A model generated the notes under the pieces. It was given only the letters and a program-made list of their open reading frames with translations, made no database searches and was not told where the DNA came from. Source: Deefgea piscis (GTDB lineage: Bacteria; Pseudomonadota; Gammaproteobacteria; Burkholderiales; Chitinibacteraceae). Taken from it: a stretch of DNA of 64,000 bases. Every line of letters starts with the position of its first letter. Position 1 is the first letter of the stretch. The position numbers and the translations under genes are program-made. The stretch covers positions 1,426,001-1,490,000 of the forward strand of contig NZ_CP054143.1 of assembly GCF_013284055.1 (NCBI RefSeq). The letters run 5' to 3'. Positions 40,117 through 48,671 of this stretch are shown piece by piece.

Positions 40117-41202
40117 CTATTGATGCGTGTTGTAATTGCCTGAGTTTGGGGTCGTTTCCAGTTGCTCGAGCTGCAGTAGCAAAGCCTTTAACTTATCGCT
40201 GCTGAGTTGCTGACGTAGGTTGATGCTTTTTATTTCTTCGTAAATGGCAAAGTGTTGTTGCCAATGCGTAAATTCCAAATCAGTTTGGCCACTGGCCGCG
40301 TAGCTTTTGGCTAAACCGGCATGCGCGAGTTGGACGAGATATTTTGCTGGGATTTCGGTCGCGGTATCGAGCGCTTGCTGCATAAAATATTGGCTGGCAT
40401 GCGTTTGTTGTTGTTCTAAATGCAGCTCACCGAGCGCAATCATATTGACGACTTTTCCCCAGTGATTGCAACTGCGTGCGCTGAGTGCGAGTGCTCGTTC
40501 TAATTGCCGTTTCGCCAAGTCTTGATGACCTGCTTTGCGTAATAAATGCGCACGATAGTAATGTAGTTCAGGTTCAAATTCACAAAATGGCAGTTCAATT
40601 AACAGCGCTTGGGCTCGATCTAGTGCTGATTGAGCCGCGGCATCATGGCCCAAATGTAATTGGGCTGCGGCGACATTGATGTGATGGCAAATATGTAGGT
40701 TTTTGTCGCTAATTTGCGTCAGTAGCGGTGCTACTTTTAAGTGTGTGGCGAGGCTACTGGCTAAATCTTCACTAATAAAAAACAGTTTACCCAGCCCGAT
40801 ATAGGCTCGAGCCATGCCTTCAGGCCATTGTTGGGTTAATGAGCGTTTTAACAGCTGCAACCATAAATCCATGGCTTTGGCGTAGTTGGCGATGTCATAG
40901 GCAACATCAGCATGGCAATCAATGGCGGCGAGCCAGCTTTCATCATCGGCATTGTGGCGTGCCAGCTGAGTTGCAACCTCGGCCATATGCTCGCGTACAC
41001 CTTCAGCGACGCTGGGTGTTGCACGAAAAGCTAAGGCAATAAGTAAAGCGGCTTGTGTTTCAGCGCGAGCATCGTTAATGCTTTGGGCGCGAAAAGTAAT
41101 AAATTGAGCTAAACGAAGGGTTTCGGCGGGGTCGGTATACACCAGAGCGCGTGCAATGAGTAGCATTTGCTCGATTTCGGCACGTAAATCATAAAAACCC
41201 AC
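40117..41202 (-). CDS. Tetratricopeptide-repeat protein, possible orphaned sensor module
   Basis: A 361-aa cytoplasmic protein made of helical TPR-like repeats (about residues 10-320; for example AYIGLGKLFFISEDLASSLATHL and AQLHLGHDAAAQSALDRAQALL). It ends in a helical linker (IYEEIKSINLRQQLSSDKLKALLLQLEQLE). Such TPR arrays with this linker are commonly the N-terminal part of GGDEF diguanylate cyclases or signalling proteins, but here the protein ends after a short polar tail and no GGDEF remnant follows the stop. The function is unknown; it may be a partner-binding scaffold or a truncated signalling protein. Confidence 0.7.
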   Translation of the reverse strand: MGFYDLRAEIEQMLLIARALVYTDPAETLRLAQFITFRAQSINDARAETQAALLIALAFRATPSVAEGVREHMAEVATQLARHNADDESWLAAIDCHADVAYDIANYAKAMDLWLQLLKRSLTQQWPEGMARAYIGLGKLFFISEDLASSLATHLKVAPLLTQISDKNLHICHHINVAAAQLHLGHDAAAQSALDRAQALLIELPFCEFEPELHYYRAHLLRKAGHQDLAKRQLERALALSARSCNHWGKVVNMIALGELHLEQQQTHASQYFMQQALDTATEIPAKYLVQLAHAGLAKSYAASGQTDLEFTHWQQHFAIYEEIKSINLRQQLSSDKLKALLLQLEQLETTPNSGNYNTHQ

Positions 41203-41329
41203 TCTGTTCTCCTGCTGCCTAAAACCGCTGCGGCATCAGTACAGGGTTGTGCATCGTTAAGCAAAAATTGTCTTACGTGATGATTTGCTGCGCGGTTGAT
41301 CCGCTGAAATTTTGCGCATCATATCGCAA

Positions 41330-41353
41330 ATAAAAAGCGGGCCTAAGCCCGCT
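41330..41353 (-). terminator. Rho-independent terminator after ferredoxin
   Basis: Stem AGCGGGC / GCCCGCT (41336-41353) with a 4-nt loop, followed in the minus direction by a T-run (plus-strand AAAAA). It lies 19 bp beyond the ferredoxin stop. Confidence 0.85.
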
Positions 41354-41372
41354 GATCTGAAATTATGACTAC

Positions 41373-41693
<321 letters not shown>

Positions 41694-41729
41694 TCACAAC
41701 CCTAAGTGTTTTGAGTGGGAAAAAGTATC

Positions 41730-42284
41730 TTATTGGCCTGATGCACGGCACAATAATGCATATTTGACCGTGCCTGCTTTGCCTTCGCGCAAAATCTCCC
41801 AATCGCTGAGCTCTGGCCATTGGGCGCATTCGATATACACCCGCGCTGTGGGGCTGAGGTGTTTGGCAATTTTCGGCAAAATTTCATCGAGTAAAGTGCT
41901 GGCAAATGGAGGATCCAGTAAGATCAGATCAAACTGTTCTTGGCATCGGCTGAGGTATTGCTCGGCAGTACTGCAAATAATCTCAATTTGATTGGCGGCG
42001 AGTAAAGCTTGATTGCTTTTGAGTGCCGCAACCACCGGTCTTGCTGCTTCAATCATGACTACTTTTTTGGCCCAGCGTGAAGCCGCTTCAAAACCGAGCG
42101 CACCGCTGCCAGAAAAAAGATCCAGACAAACCATCCCGGTGCAATCTTGCCCTAACCAGTTAAAGAGCGTTTCACGAACCCGATCAGGTGTCGGGCGTAA
42201 CGCCAATGAGTCCGGAAATTTTAAAATTCGGCTTTTATATTGTCCACCAATCACACGAACCTGATTTTTATGCTGTGCTGACAT
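41730..42284 (-). CDS. rsmD: 16S rRNA (guanine966-N2)-methyltransferase
   Basis: A 184-aa SAM-dependent methyltransferase acting on G966 of 16S rRNA in the 30S subunit. Visible: N-terminal VRVIGGQYKSRIL and RPTPDRVRETLFNWL, SAM motif I VCLDLFSGSGALGFEA, and catalytic DLILLDPPF. Length is standard. It is divergent from ftsY (67 bp between starts), as in E. coli and most proteobacteria. Confidence 0.96.
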   Translation of the reverse strand: MSAQHKNQVRVIGGQYKSRILKFPDSLALRPTPDRVRETLFNWLGQDCTGMVCLDLFSGSGALGFEAASRWAKKVVMIEAARPVVAALKSNQALLAANQIEIICSTAEQYLSRCQEQFDLILLDPPFASTLLDEILPKIAKHLSPTARVYIECAQWPELSDWEILREGKAGTVKYALLCRASGQ

Positions 42285-42351
42285 TGCCGCTCCGCGTTAA
42301 AATCTAAATAATCAACCATTTTCCTCGATTTGTAGGATAGCCGCCAACGTC

Positions 42352-43584
42352 ATGTTTAGTTTTTTTAAGAAAAAGAAGCCGCCAGAGGCGCAAATTGTCG
42401 CAGAAATTGCGCCAGAAACCCCAGTTACGGTGATTGAAACTGAGCCGCTCGCTCCAGTCGCTATCGCTGAAACCCCCGTCATCGCTGAACCGATCGCAAA
42501 AATTGAACCGATTGAGCCAGTTGAGCCAGTTGCTGCTGCAATTGAGATTAAGCCCGCACCCGTTGCGCCGCTTGAGTCAGCGATTGAACCTTTGATTGCC
42601 CAAGAAGCTGAGCCTGTAGCGCATGCCGATGCGTTTGTACCGCCCGCCGATTTAGCTCAGCCACAAGAACGTCCTAAATTATCTTGGACTGAACGCTTAA
42701 AAATGGGTTTGGCAAAAACTCGCGATAAATTAGGCAAAAGCTTAGCCAGTATTTTTGGTGGTGGCCAAATTGATGACGAGCTTTACGAAGAGCTAGAAAC
42801 CGTATTGTTGACCGCCGATATGGGCGTCGATGCGACTCAGCATTTATTAAAAGACGTTCGAGAGCGCGTGTCACTGCGTGGTTTAAAAGACTCGGGTGAA
42901 CTTAAAGACGCGCTGAAACTTAGCCTGACTGATTTGATTAAACCGCTAGAAATCCCGCTGGATGTATCGGGCCACAAGCCATTTATTTTGATGGTGGCTG
43001 GCGTGAACGGCGCAGGTAAAACCACCAGCATCGGTAAGTTAGCCAAATATTTTCAATCGCAAAATTTATCGGTGTTGTTAGCGGCTGGGGATACATTCCG
43101 CGCTGCGGCACGTGAGCAATTGGTCGTTTGGGGCGAGCGCAACGGCGTGCAAGTGATTGCACAAGCGTCGGGCGATGCCGCCGCGGTGGCGTTTGATGCG
43201 GTCAACGCCGCTAAAGCGCGTGGTATTGATGTGGTGATTGTCGATACCGCAGGGCGTTTACCAACGCAATTGCACCTGATGGAAGAAATCAAAAAAGTAA
43301 AACGCGTGGTGCAAAAAGCAGATCCAACTGGGCCACATGAAGTATTGCTGGTGCTGGACGCCAATACGGGGCAAAACGCTTTGGCACAAGTTAAATCGTT
43401 TGACGACGCTTTGGGTTTGACCGGTTTAGTGCTGACTAAGCTTGATGGCACCGCCAAGGGTGGCGTCATTGCGGCGATTGCTAAAAACCGCCCCGTACCG
43501 CTGCGCTTTATCGGTGTGGGTGAATCGATTGATGATTTACGCCCATTTGTGGCAAAAGATTATATCGATGCCTTGTTTGAATAA
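42352..43584 (+). CDS. ftsY: Signal recognition particle receptor FtsY
   Basis: A 410-aa GTPase docking ribosome-SRP complexes at the membrane. It begins with a membrane-binding basic start (MFSFFKKKK). An acidic, proline-rich A domain (about 10-110), the N domain four-helix bundle (about 115-200) and the G domain follow. The G domain shows G1 GVNGAGKTTSIGKLA, DTAGRLPTQ, and TKLDGTAKGG. The C terminus FVAKDYIDALFE is typical. Genes ftsY-ftsE-ftsX-rpoH follow the canonical proteobacterial order. Confidence 0.98.
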   Translation: MFSFFKKKKPPEAQIVAEIAPETPVTVIETEPLAPVAIAETPVIAEPIAKIEPIEPVEPVAAAIEIKPAPVAPLESAIEPLIAQEAEPVAHADAFVPPADLAQPQERPKLSWTERLKMGLAKTRDKLGKSLASIFGGGQIDDELYEELETVLLTADMGVDATQHLLKDVRERVSLRGLKDSGELKDALKLSLTDLIKPLEIPLDVSGHKPFILMVAGVNGAGKTTSIGKLAKYFQSQNLSVLLAAGDTFRAAAREQLVVWGERNGVQVIAQASGDAAAVAFDAVNAAKARGIDVVIVDTAGRLPTQLHLMEEIKKVKRVVQKADPTGPHEVLLVLDANTGQNALAQVKSFDDALGLTGLVLTKLDGTAKGGVIAAIAKNRPVPLRFIGVGESIDDLRPFVAKDYIDALFE

Positions 43585-43700
43585 GTGGGTATTTGTTTAG
43601 AGGCTTTTTTGAATAAGCTTTGTATTCATATACCCATGCTCTCTGTAATTTCGTTGATGCAGAGGCGCTCGCTTTGATTTCATCCCTGAATGCATGTAGA

Positions 43701-43728
43701 CGATTGCTCGTTTTAGAACGGGCAATCG
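43701..43728. other. 12-bp hairpin in the ftsY-ftsE gap
   Basis: A near-perfect 12-bp stem (one G-T pair) with loop TTAG in the 207-bp gap between ftsY and ftsE. There is no T-run on either strand, so it is not an ordinary terminator. It may protect or process the mRNA, or precede an ftsE promoter. Nothing else is clear in the gap apart from a distant pairing of TGGGTAT (43587) and ATACCCA (about 43629). Confidence 0.45.
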
Positions 43729-43791
43729 GCGGGCTATGAATCAGTGGCCACAAGTCGCTTGGGTGGCTCGTTTTGAGAATGAAGGATTCTA

Positions 43792-44445
43792 ATGATTCAA
43801 TTTCAACAAGTTAGTAAAAGCTATCCCGGTGGCTTTGATGCCATTCGTAATTTAAGTTTTGAAGTTCCCGATGGCGAGCTGGTGTTTTTGGCGGGACATT
43901 CGGGGGCGGGTAAATCGACTTTACTCAAATTAATGGCAGGGATCGAAAAACCCAGTAGCGGCGCGGTATTGCTCAATGGGCAAAATTTAGCGCGGATGAG
44001 TCGTGCTTCTTTGCCGTTTGTGCGGCGACATATTGGGCTGATTTTTCAAGATCATAAGATTTTGTATGATCGCAATGTGTTTGATAATGTGCGTCTGCCG
44101 CTGGATATTATTGGCTTTGACCATGCCGAAGGTCGCCGCCGCGTATTGGCTGCGTTAGATAAAGTGGGTTTGGCGGGTAAAGAAAAGCTCAATCCAATTT
44201 CGCTATCGGGCGGTGAGCAGCAGCGTCTATGTATTGCGCGTGCGGTGGTGCATCGGCCGTCGATTTTGTTGGCCGATGAGCCAACGGCGAATCTGGATAG
44301 TGATTATGCGCATGATATTTTGGAGTTGTTTAAATCCTTCCATCAAGTCGGTGTAACGATTTTGATTTCGGCGCACGATGAATCGTTGATGGCCGATTAT
44401 GGTCGACGTATTTTGCGTTTAAAACATGGGCAGTTTTGCGCTTAA
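43792..44445 (+). CDS. ftsE: Cell division ATP-binding protein FtsE
   Basis: A 217-aa ABC ATPase that forms the FtsEX complex with FtsX at the septum and controls peptidoglycan hydrolases through EnvC-type activators. Walker A GHSGAGKSTLLK (about residue 34), the signature LSGGEQQRL, Walker B ILLADEPTANLD and the switch His in SAHDESL are all present. AAGGA precedes the start. ftsX begins 29 bp downstream. Confidence 0.97.
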   Translation: MIQFQQVSKSYPGGFDAIRNLSFEVPDGELVFLAGHSGAGKSTLLKLMAGIEKPSSGAVLLNGQNLARMSRASLPFVRRHIGLIFQDHKILYDRNVFDNVRLPLDIIGFDHAEGRRRVLAALDKVGLAGKEKLNPISLSGGEQQRLCIARAVVHRPSILLADEPTANLDSDYAHDILELFKSFHQVGVTILISAHDESLMADYGRRILRLKHGQFCA

Positions 44446-44474
44446 ACACAGCAAAGTTGAGCTAAGGAAAAATA

Positions 44475-45377
44475 ATGAAAAATTGGTTTCGCCTGCATCT
44501 GTTGGCACTAACACGCACGATTGGTAGCTTGTTTCGCCACCCGCTAGGTAGCCTGCTGAATTTATTGGTGATCGGGATTACAACGGCACTGCCACTGGCG
44601 CTATGGACTTTGATTATGAGCGTTTCGCAAATTAGCGATCAAGTGTCTGTTGAACCGCAAATTTCTATTTTTTTGCGGCACAGTGCCACAGCTGAAGACG
44701 TAAAGGGCTTGCAAGCGACATTAAAAGCCGATGCGCGTTGGGCTAAAGTTGAATTTATTCCCAAAGCCACTGCATTGGCGTCCTTGCAAGCCAGTTTAGG
44801 AACAACGGATTTAACCGCTGGATTAGCAGAAAACCCACTCCCCGACGCTTTTGTATTACAAGCAAAAGAGAATGATCCGGCAGGTTTAGAGGCTTTAAAG
44901 AAAGAACTTTCGTCGATTGTGATCGTCGAAGAAGTGCAGTTAGATTCTGATTGGGCCAAGCGTTTGGCGCGGATTACCGATTTAGGACGAGCTATTTTTG
45001 AAGTGTTGGCGAGCTTATTGGCCTTGGCCTTGGTGCTGATTACGGGTAATGCCATCCGGATGCAAATCCTAACGCGCCGTGATGAAATTGAAGTCGCCAA
45101 ACTGATTGGTGCGACCGATTCATTTATTCGTCGCCCCTTTATGCATGCTGCCTTGGTACAAGGATTGCTCGGTGGTGGGGTTGCCGTGTTGATTGTGTGG
45201 GGCTTGGTGGCGTATGTAAATCCAACCGTTGTCGAGCTGGCGAGTGCCTATGGGCAATCTCTGAGCTTATTGGCGCCCGATTTTCTAACCACGGTGGTGG
45301 TTTGTTTAGCGAGTGCATTTTTGTGCTTGCTAGGGGCTAGTTTGGCGGTGTCGCGTTATTTATATCAATTCCGCTAA
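44475..45377 (+). CDS. ftsX: Cell division protein FtsX
   Basis: A 300-aa membrane partner of FtsE. Four helices are visible: one near the N terminus (about 28-50), then three in the C-terminal half (about 170-195, 225-250 and 265-290). A periplasmic loop of about 110 residues carries the extracellular FtsX domain that contacts hydrolase activators. RRDEIEVAKLIGATDSFIRRPF is the conserved coupling segment. AAGGAAAA precedes the start. Confidence 0.96.
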   Translation: MKNWFRLHLLALTRTIGSLFRHPLGSLLNLLVIGITTALPLALWTLIMSVSQISDQVSVEPQISIFLRHSATAEDVKGLQATLKADARWAKVEFIPKATALASLQASLGTTDLTAGLAENPLPDAFVLQAKENDPAGLEALKKELSSIVIVEEVQLDSDWAKRLARITDLGRAIFEVLASLLALALVLITGNAIRMQILTRRDEIEVAKLIGATDSFIRRPFMHAALVQGLLGGGVAVLIVWGLVAYVNPTVVELASAYGQSLSLLAPDFLTTVVVCLASAFLCLLGASLAVSRYLYQFR

Positions 45378-45479
45378 ATGCCGCTAAGCAGATTGCTTTA
45401 GGCTATGACTTGAATAGTAATAATTACCGTGCACAATGCGATCTGCATGTGATTGAATAGAATTCTGATTGGAAGCGAT

Positions 45480-45506
45480 TTAGCACTCTGAGCGTTTGAG
45501 TGCTAA
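45480..45506. promoter_or_regulatory. CIRCE element (HrcA operator) upstream of rpoH
   Basis: TTAGCACTC (45480-45488), nine bases, GAGTGCTAA (45498-45506): identical in both arms and spacing to the CIRCE consensus bound by the heat-shock repressor HrcA. It ends 48 bp before the rpoH start, so it lies over the promoter or in the 5' leader. This predicts that HrcA represses the heat-shock sigma gene itself. hrcA is not in the window. Confidence 0.93.
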
Positions 45507-45554
45507 TATTTTATGCTACAGTCAGCTTTGTTGTTACGACAGGAGATTCAAGCG

Positions 45555-46412
45555 ATGGGCAATGCGATGACACTTTCAACATTATCGATTGGCGATAGTA
45601 TTGAACGTTATATTCAGCGCGTTAATGCGGTACCTATGCTGTCACCTCAAGAAGAGCACGATTTGGCGACACGACACCAAGAAAGTGGTGACGTGGAGGC
45701 CGCGCGTCAGCTTGTGATGTCCCACTTGCGCGTCGTTGTTTCGATCGCGCGAGGTTATAGTGGCTATGGTTTACCACAAGCTGATTTGATCCAAGAAGGT
45801 AATATTGGTTTAATGAAAGCGGTTAAACGCTTTGAAGCCACACGCGGTGTGCGCTTGTATTCGTTTGCTGTGCATTGGATTAAAGCTGAAATCCATGAGT
45901 ATATTTTACGCAATTGGCGCTTAGTTCGGATTGCGACGACTAAAGCGCAACGTAAATTGTTTTTTAATCTGCGCTCAATGAAAACTAGCTTTGCTGCGTT
46001 AACGCATAAGCAAGCGCAAGAAATCGCGGATGATTTAGGCGTTAAGCCCGAAGAAGTCCTTGAGATGGAAACGCGCATGACCGGTCAAGATATTGCACTG
46101 GTGGCTGATGATAGTGATGATGATGGCTATGCGCCGATTGATTGGTTAGCAGATAGCCACAATGAACCGACTGCCGCGATGGCCAGAATTGCGACTGATC
46201 GCTTGCAATCAAGCGGTATTTCAGAAGCTTTAGACGGCCTAGATGAGCGTAGTCGCCGCATTATTGAAGCGCGCTGGCTGACCGATGACGGTGAGTCTTT
46301 GACTTTGCATGATTTAGCCGCAGAGTTTAAAGTTTCGGCCGAGCGAATTCGGCAGATCGAGACCAAAGCATTGCAAAAAATGAAGCAAGCTTTGTTGCCT
46401 GCTACGGTTTAA
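45555..46412 (+). CDS. rpoH: RNA polymerase heat-shock sigma factor (sigma-32)
   Basis: A 285-aa sigma factor directing transcription of chaperone and protease genes. Start at ATG 45555 because AGGAG (45541-45545) is 9 nt upstream; the ATG at 45513 falls in the promoter/CIRCE region. Region 2 carries the RpoH box QRKLFFNLRSMK after the HWIKAEIHEYILRNWRLVRIATTKAQ segment, and region 4 ends LAAEFKVSAERIRQIETKALQKMK. The length equals E. coli RpoH. Control is probably by HrcA through the CIRCE site, besides the usual post-transcriptional control. Confidence 0.97.
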   Translation: MGNAMTLSTLSIGDSIERYIQRVNAVPMLSPQEEHDLATRHQESGDVEAARQLVMSHLRVVVSIARGYSGYGLPQADLIQEGNIGLMKAVKRFEATRGVRLYSFAVHWIKAEIHEYILRNWRLVRIATTKAQRKLFFNLRSMKTSFAALTHKQAQEIADDLGVKPEEVLEMETRMTGQDIALVADDSDDDGYAPIDWLADSHNEPTAAMARIATDRLQSSGISEALDGLDERSRRIIEARWLTDDGESLTLHDLAAEFKVSAERIRQIETKALQKMKQALLPATV

Positions 46413-46421
46413 ATCAAGTCA

Positions 46422-46460
46422 GCAATAAAAATGAGCGCCTAGGGCGCTCTTTTTTATTGC
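46422..46460. terminator. Bidirectional terminator between rpoH and a small minus-strand gene
   Basis: Stem GAGCGCC / GGCGCTC (46433-46449) with a 3-nt loop, flanked by GCAATAAAAA and its exact inverse TTTTTATTGC. The symmetric A and T runs allow termination in both directions, serving rpoH on the plus strand and the 56-aa gene on the minus strand. Confidence 0.9.
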
Positions 46461-46488
46461 TGGAATTAATCTGTTTTGTATTGCAATT

Positions 46489-46659
46489 TTATGTGCGAAA
46501 AAAGTGCCAAGTGATGGCAATTATGCTGGCTGCAATCAGTGTTGCGGCGCTGATTTTACTGATTCGATGTAATTCTTTGCGGTGCGCAGGATGAATGGCA
46601 CGCCAAGCAAAGTGAGCAATGATCAAAAGTAAGCATAGATAAAAGAGCTTGCTGCTCAT
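46489..46659 (-). CDS. Small two-helix membrane protein, 56 aa, unknown function
   Basis: A short open frame starting MSSKLFYLCLLLIIAHFAWR and ending ITWHFFRT. It has two hydrophobic segments (about residues 5-20 and 36-53) around a basic, histidine-containing loop (HPAHRKELHR), suggesting a hairpin with the loop in the cytoplasm. Support for a real gene: it runs into a bidirectional terminator 29 bp past its stop, and a TATACT -10-like box lies about 54 bp upstream on the minus strand (plus coordinates 46713-46718). Against: no good Shine-Dalgarno. Confidence 0.5.
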   Translation of the reverse strand: MSSKLFYLCLLLIIAHFAWRAIHPAHRKELHRISKISAATLIAASIIAITWHFFRT

Positions 46660-46826
46660 GAATGAAAGTACACGGGATGTCCGGTGGTCGGGATGTTGCG
46701 ATTGAATTGTGTAGTATATTCTTACAACACTTAATGTATTACCTTAGATTTCGATTGTTTCATACTTATTTTTAAGACTTTTATGAATTAAAAATATTTA
46801 TAACTAAGTTATTGTATCAAAAGATA

Positions 46827-46860
46827 AAAAAACTGGCGCAACTTGTGCCAGTTTTTTTTT
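46827..46860. terminator. Terminator hairpin overlapping the mraZ promoter
   Basis: An 11-bp stem AAAAAACTGGC / GCCAGTTTTTT with a 9-nt loop, then further T. It would stop plus-strand read-through just before mraZ, and the A-run makes it possibly bidirectional. Its right arm overlaps the -35 box of the mraZ promoter. The rest of the gap (46660-46826) is AT-rich, with no gene seen. Confidence 0.7.
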
Positions 46861-46871
46861 TGCTCTATAGT
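46843..46871 (+). promoter_or_regulatory. Sigma-70 promoter of the dcw cluster (Pmra)
   Basis: TTGTGC (46843-46848), 17-nt spacer, TATAGT (46866-46871), 126 bp before the mraZ start. The MraZ boxes start at the last base of the -10 and cover the expected transcription start. Confidence 0.65.
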
Positions 46872-46905
46872 GGGTTTCAGTGGGGTAAAGTGGGTAAAAG
46901 TGTAT
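46871..46905 (+). promoter_or_regulatory. MraZ-binding repeats (three TGGGN plus one degenerate)
   Basis: TGGGT at 46871, TGGGG at 46881, TGGGT at 46891 and a degenerate TGTAT at 46901 occur with an exact 10-bp period, i.e. on one face of the helix. This matches the TGGGN-N5 operator of MraZ known from E. coli and mollicutes. Location immediately after the -10 box predicts repression of the operon by its first gene product. Confidence 0.9.
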
Positions 46906-46996
46906 TTTTATAGTCATTTTTTCGCTAAAATTGCACCGCGCGTAGATTGAGCGGTTTTTTGATCTCGTTAGCGAACAAACAGGGGCGTCTGCATAC

Positions 46997-47428
46997 ATGT
47001 TGGGTGGTGTGTCATCTCTTTCATTGGACAGTAAAGGGCGCTTAGCGATGCCAGCTAAGTACCGTGCTTTATTGTGCGCTGAAGGGCGACTGGTGATTAC
47101 CATTGATCCGGCTGGCTGTGTGCTGATTTACCCTGAGGCGCAATGGATACCGGTGCGAGATCAGCTAAACACTTTATCTGGCTCAAAGATGTCTGTGCGT
47201 CGTTTAATCGTGGGTCACGCTGAAGAAATCGAAATGGATACAGCGGGCCGTATTTTAATCCCAGCGACTTTAAGGCAACGCGCGCAACTGAATAAGGCGG
47301 TTGCTTTGGTTGGCATGGGAAATAAATTCGAATTGTGGGATGAAGCTAAATGGAATGCCGTGACGGATTCTGTGATGGCGATGGATCCGCATGAATTAGA
47401 AAATAATATGGAAGGAATCGTGCTTTGA
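46997..47428 (+). CDS. mraZ: Transcriptional regulator MraZ
   Basis: A 143-aa DNA-binding protein of two AbrB-like SpoVT/MraZ domains: [18 protein letters not shown] (about residues 9-26) and [18 protein letters not shown] (about 75-92), each with the DxxGR motif. MraZ forms a ring and represses its own operon by binding TGGGN repeats, four of which lie upstream. It ends in an overlap with rsmH. Length is as expected. Confidence 0.97.
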   Translation: MLGGVSSLSLDSKGRLAMPAKYRALLCAEGRLVITIDPAGCVLIYPEAQWIPVRDQLNTLSGSKMSVRRLIVGHAEEIEMDTAGRILIPATLRQRAQLNKAVALVGMGNKFELWDEAKWNAVTDSVMAMDPHELENNMEGIVL

Positions 47429-48375
47429 GTGAAGTGGTTGGAACAAACTTCGTGCATTGCACGGTATTGCTTAATGAGGCAGTGGATGCGTTAGCGATCC
47501 AGCCTGATGGCACTTATGTGGATTGCACGTTTGGCCGTGGTGGCCATTCTCGATTGATTTTGTCCAAATTAGGACCCAATGGTCGCTTAATCGCATTTGA
47601 TAAAGATTTATATGCGATTGCCGAAGCAGCAACGATTACCGATCCTCGTTTCACGATTGTGCACGAGGGCTTTGTCACGTTGGCTGAATCTCTTGCCCGA
47701 CTCGGGATCGAAAAAATAGATGGTTTATTGATGGATTTAGGCGTGTCCTCACCACAATTGGATGATGGCGCGCGCGGATTTAGCTTTAGATTTGATGCGC
47801 CCTTGGATATGCGTATGGATACGACCCGAGGGCAAACAGCGGCTGAATGGCTTAATTCTGCCGAAGAAAAAGATATTGCAGAGGTGGTAAAAGATTATGG
47901 CGAAGAACGGTTTGCTCGGCAGGTTGCAGCAGCGATTGTTACGCGTAGGGCAAGCAAACCTTTTGCTACAACAGGAGAACTTTCCGAGGTCGTGGCAACG
48001 GCTGTCCGCACCCGTGAGCCGGGCCAGAACCCGGCGACGCGTACCTTCCAAGCTATACGGATTTACATCAATCGTGAGCTTGAGGAACTGTCGCTAACAC
48101 TCCCTCAGGCATTGCGCTTGCTGAAAACGGATGGACGCTTGTCCGTGATTGCATTTCACTCTCTGGAAGATCGCATCGTCAAACGGTTTATTCAAGATGC
48201 CGCTAAGGGAGATCATTTGCCTTCGCGTCTGCCGGTGCGTGCCAGCGAAATTGCCGCAGCGCCGTTGCAGGTTCTCGGTAAACCGATTCGAGCTTCAGAG
48301 ATCGAAATTAAAGCCAACCCGCGTGCGCGTAGTGCGATTTTGCGGGTTGCAGCACGTACAGCGGGGCCTTTGTGA
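47425..48375 (+). CDS. rsmH: 16S rRNA (cytosine1402-N4)-methyltransferase
   Basis: A 316-aa enzyme (MraW) methylating C1402 in the ribosomal P site. The start is a rare TTG at 47425 overlapping the mraZ stop, with AAGGAA 8 nt upstream; a GTG at 47434 is an alternative. Motifs: [27 protein letters not shown] (SAM loop), [21 protein letters not shown] and [16 protein letters not shown]. It overlaps ftsL by 4 bases (GTGA). Confidence 0.97.
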   Translation: MSEVVGTNFVHCTVLLNEAVDALAIQPDGTYVDCTFGRGGHSRLILSKLGPNGRLIAFDKDLYAIAEAATITDPRFTIVHEGFVTLAESLARLGIEKIDGLLMDLGVSSPQLDDGARGFSFRFDAPLDMRMDTTRGQTAAEWLNSAEEKDIAEVVKDYGEERFARQVAAAIVTRRASKPFATTGELSEVVATAVRTREPGQNPATRTFQAIRIYINRELEELSLTLPQALRLLKTDGRLSVIAFHSLEDRIVKRFIQDAAKGDHLPSRLPVRASEIAAAPLQVLGKPIRASEIEIKANPRARSAILRVAARTAGPL

Positions 48376-48671
48376 CGCGTTTAAATATGTTTTTGTTGGC
48401 AGTTTTAGTGATTTGCGCTTTAGCGGTGATTACCAGTCGACATAAGTCGCGAAAACTATTTATTGAATTGCAAAAAGAAGACGTACTGACTCGTAAGCTC
48501 GATGTTGAGTGGGGACAGTTACAACTAGAGCAAAGTACTTGGGCGATGCACTCTCGCATTGAGCAAGAAGCTGGACACAATTTGGAAATGCAAGTGGCAC
48601 CATCGAATCGCACTCAGGTTATTTTGGAGCACGGTGAACTCGTGAAGCAACCTGAGGTTAAAGATCTGTAA
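48372..48671 (+). CDS. ftsL: Cell division protein FtsL
   Basis: A 99-aa bitopic membrane protein starting with GTG. A short cytoplasmic start is followed by a membrane helix (about residues 5-22, [15 protein letters not shown]) and a periplasmic coiled-coil (about 25-75, heptad-like Leu and Gln rich). It forms the FtsQLB complex that activates FtsWI. The coding start overlaps rsmH and the stop overlaps ftsI (TAATG). Confidence 0.93.
   Translation: MTRLNMFLLAVLVICALAVITSRHKSRKLFIELQKEDVLTRKLDVEWGQLQLEQSTWAMHSRIEQEAGHNLEMQVAPSNRTQVILEHGELVKQPEVKDL

Noticed and set aside
41281-41353. tRNA-like or riboswitch structure between the TPR and ferredoxin genes
   Set aside because: The only stable structure is an ordinary hairpin with a T-run that serves as the ferredoxin terminator.
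45513-45554. Upstream in-frame start for rpoH giving 14 extra residues
   Set aside because: The ATG at 45513 is within 7 bases of the CIRCE element and has no ribosome site, whereas ATG 45555 has AGGAG at 9 nt and gives the normal RpoH length.
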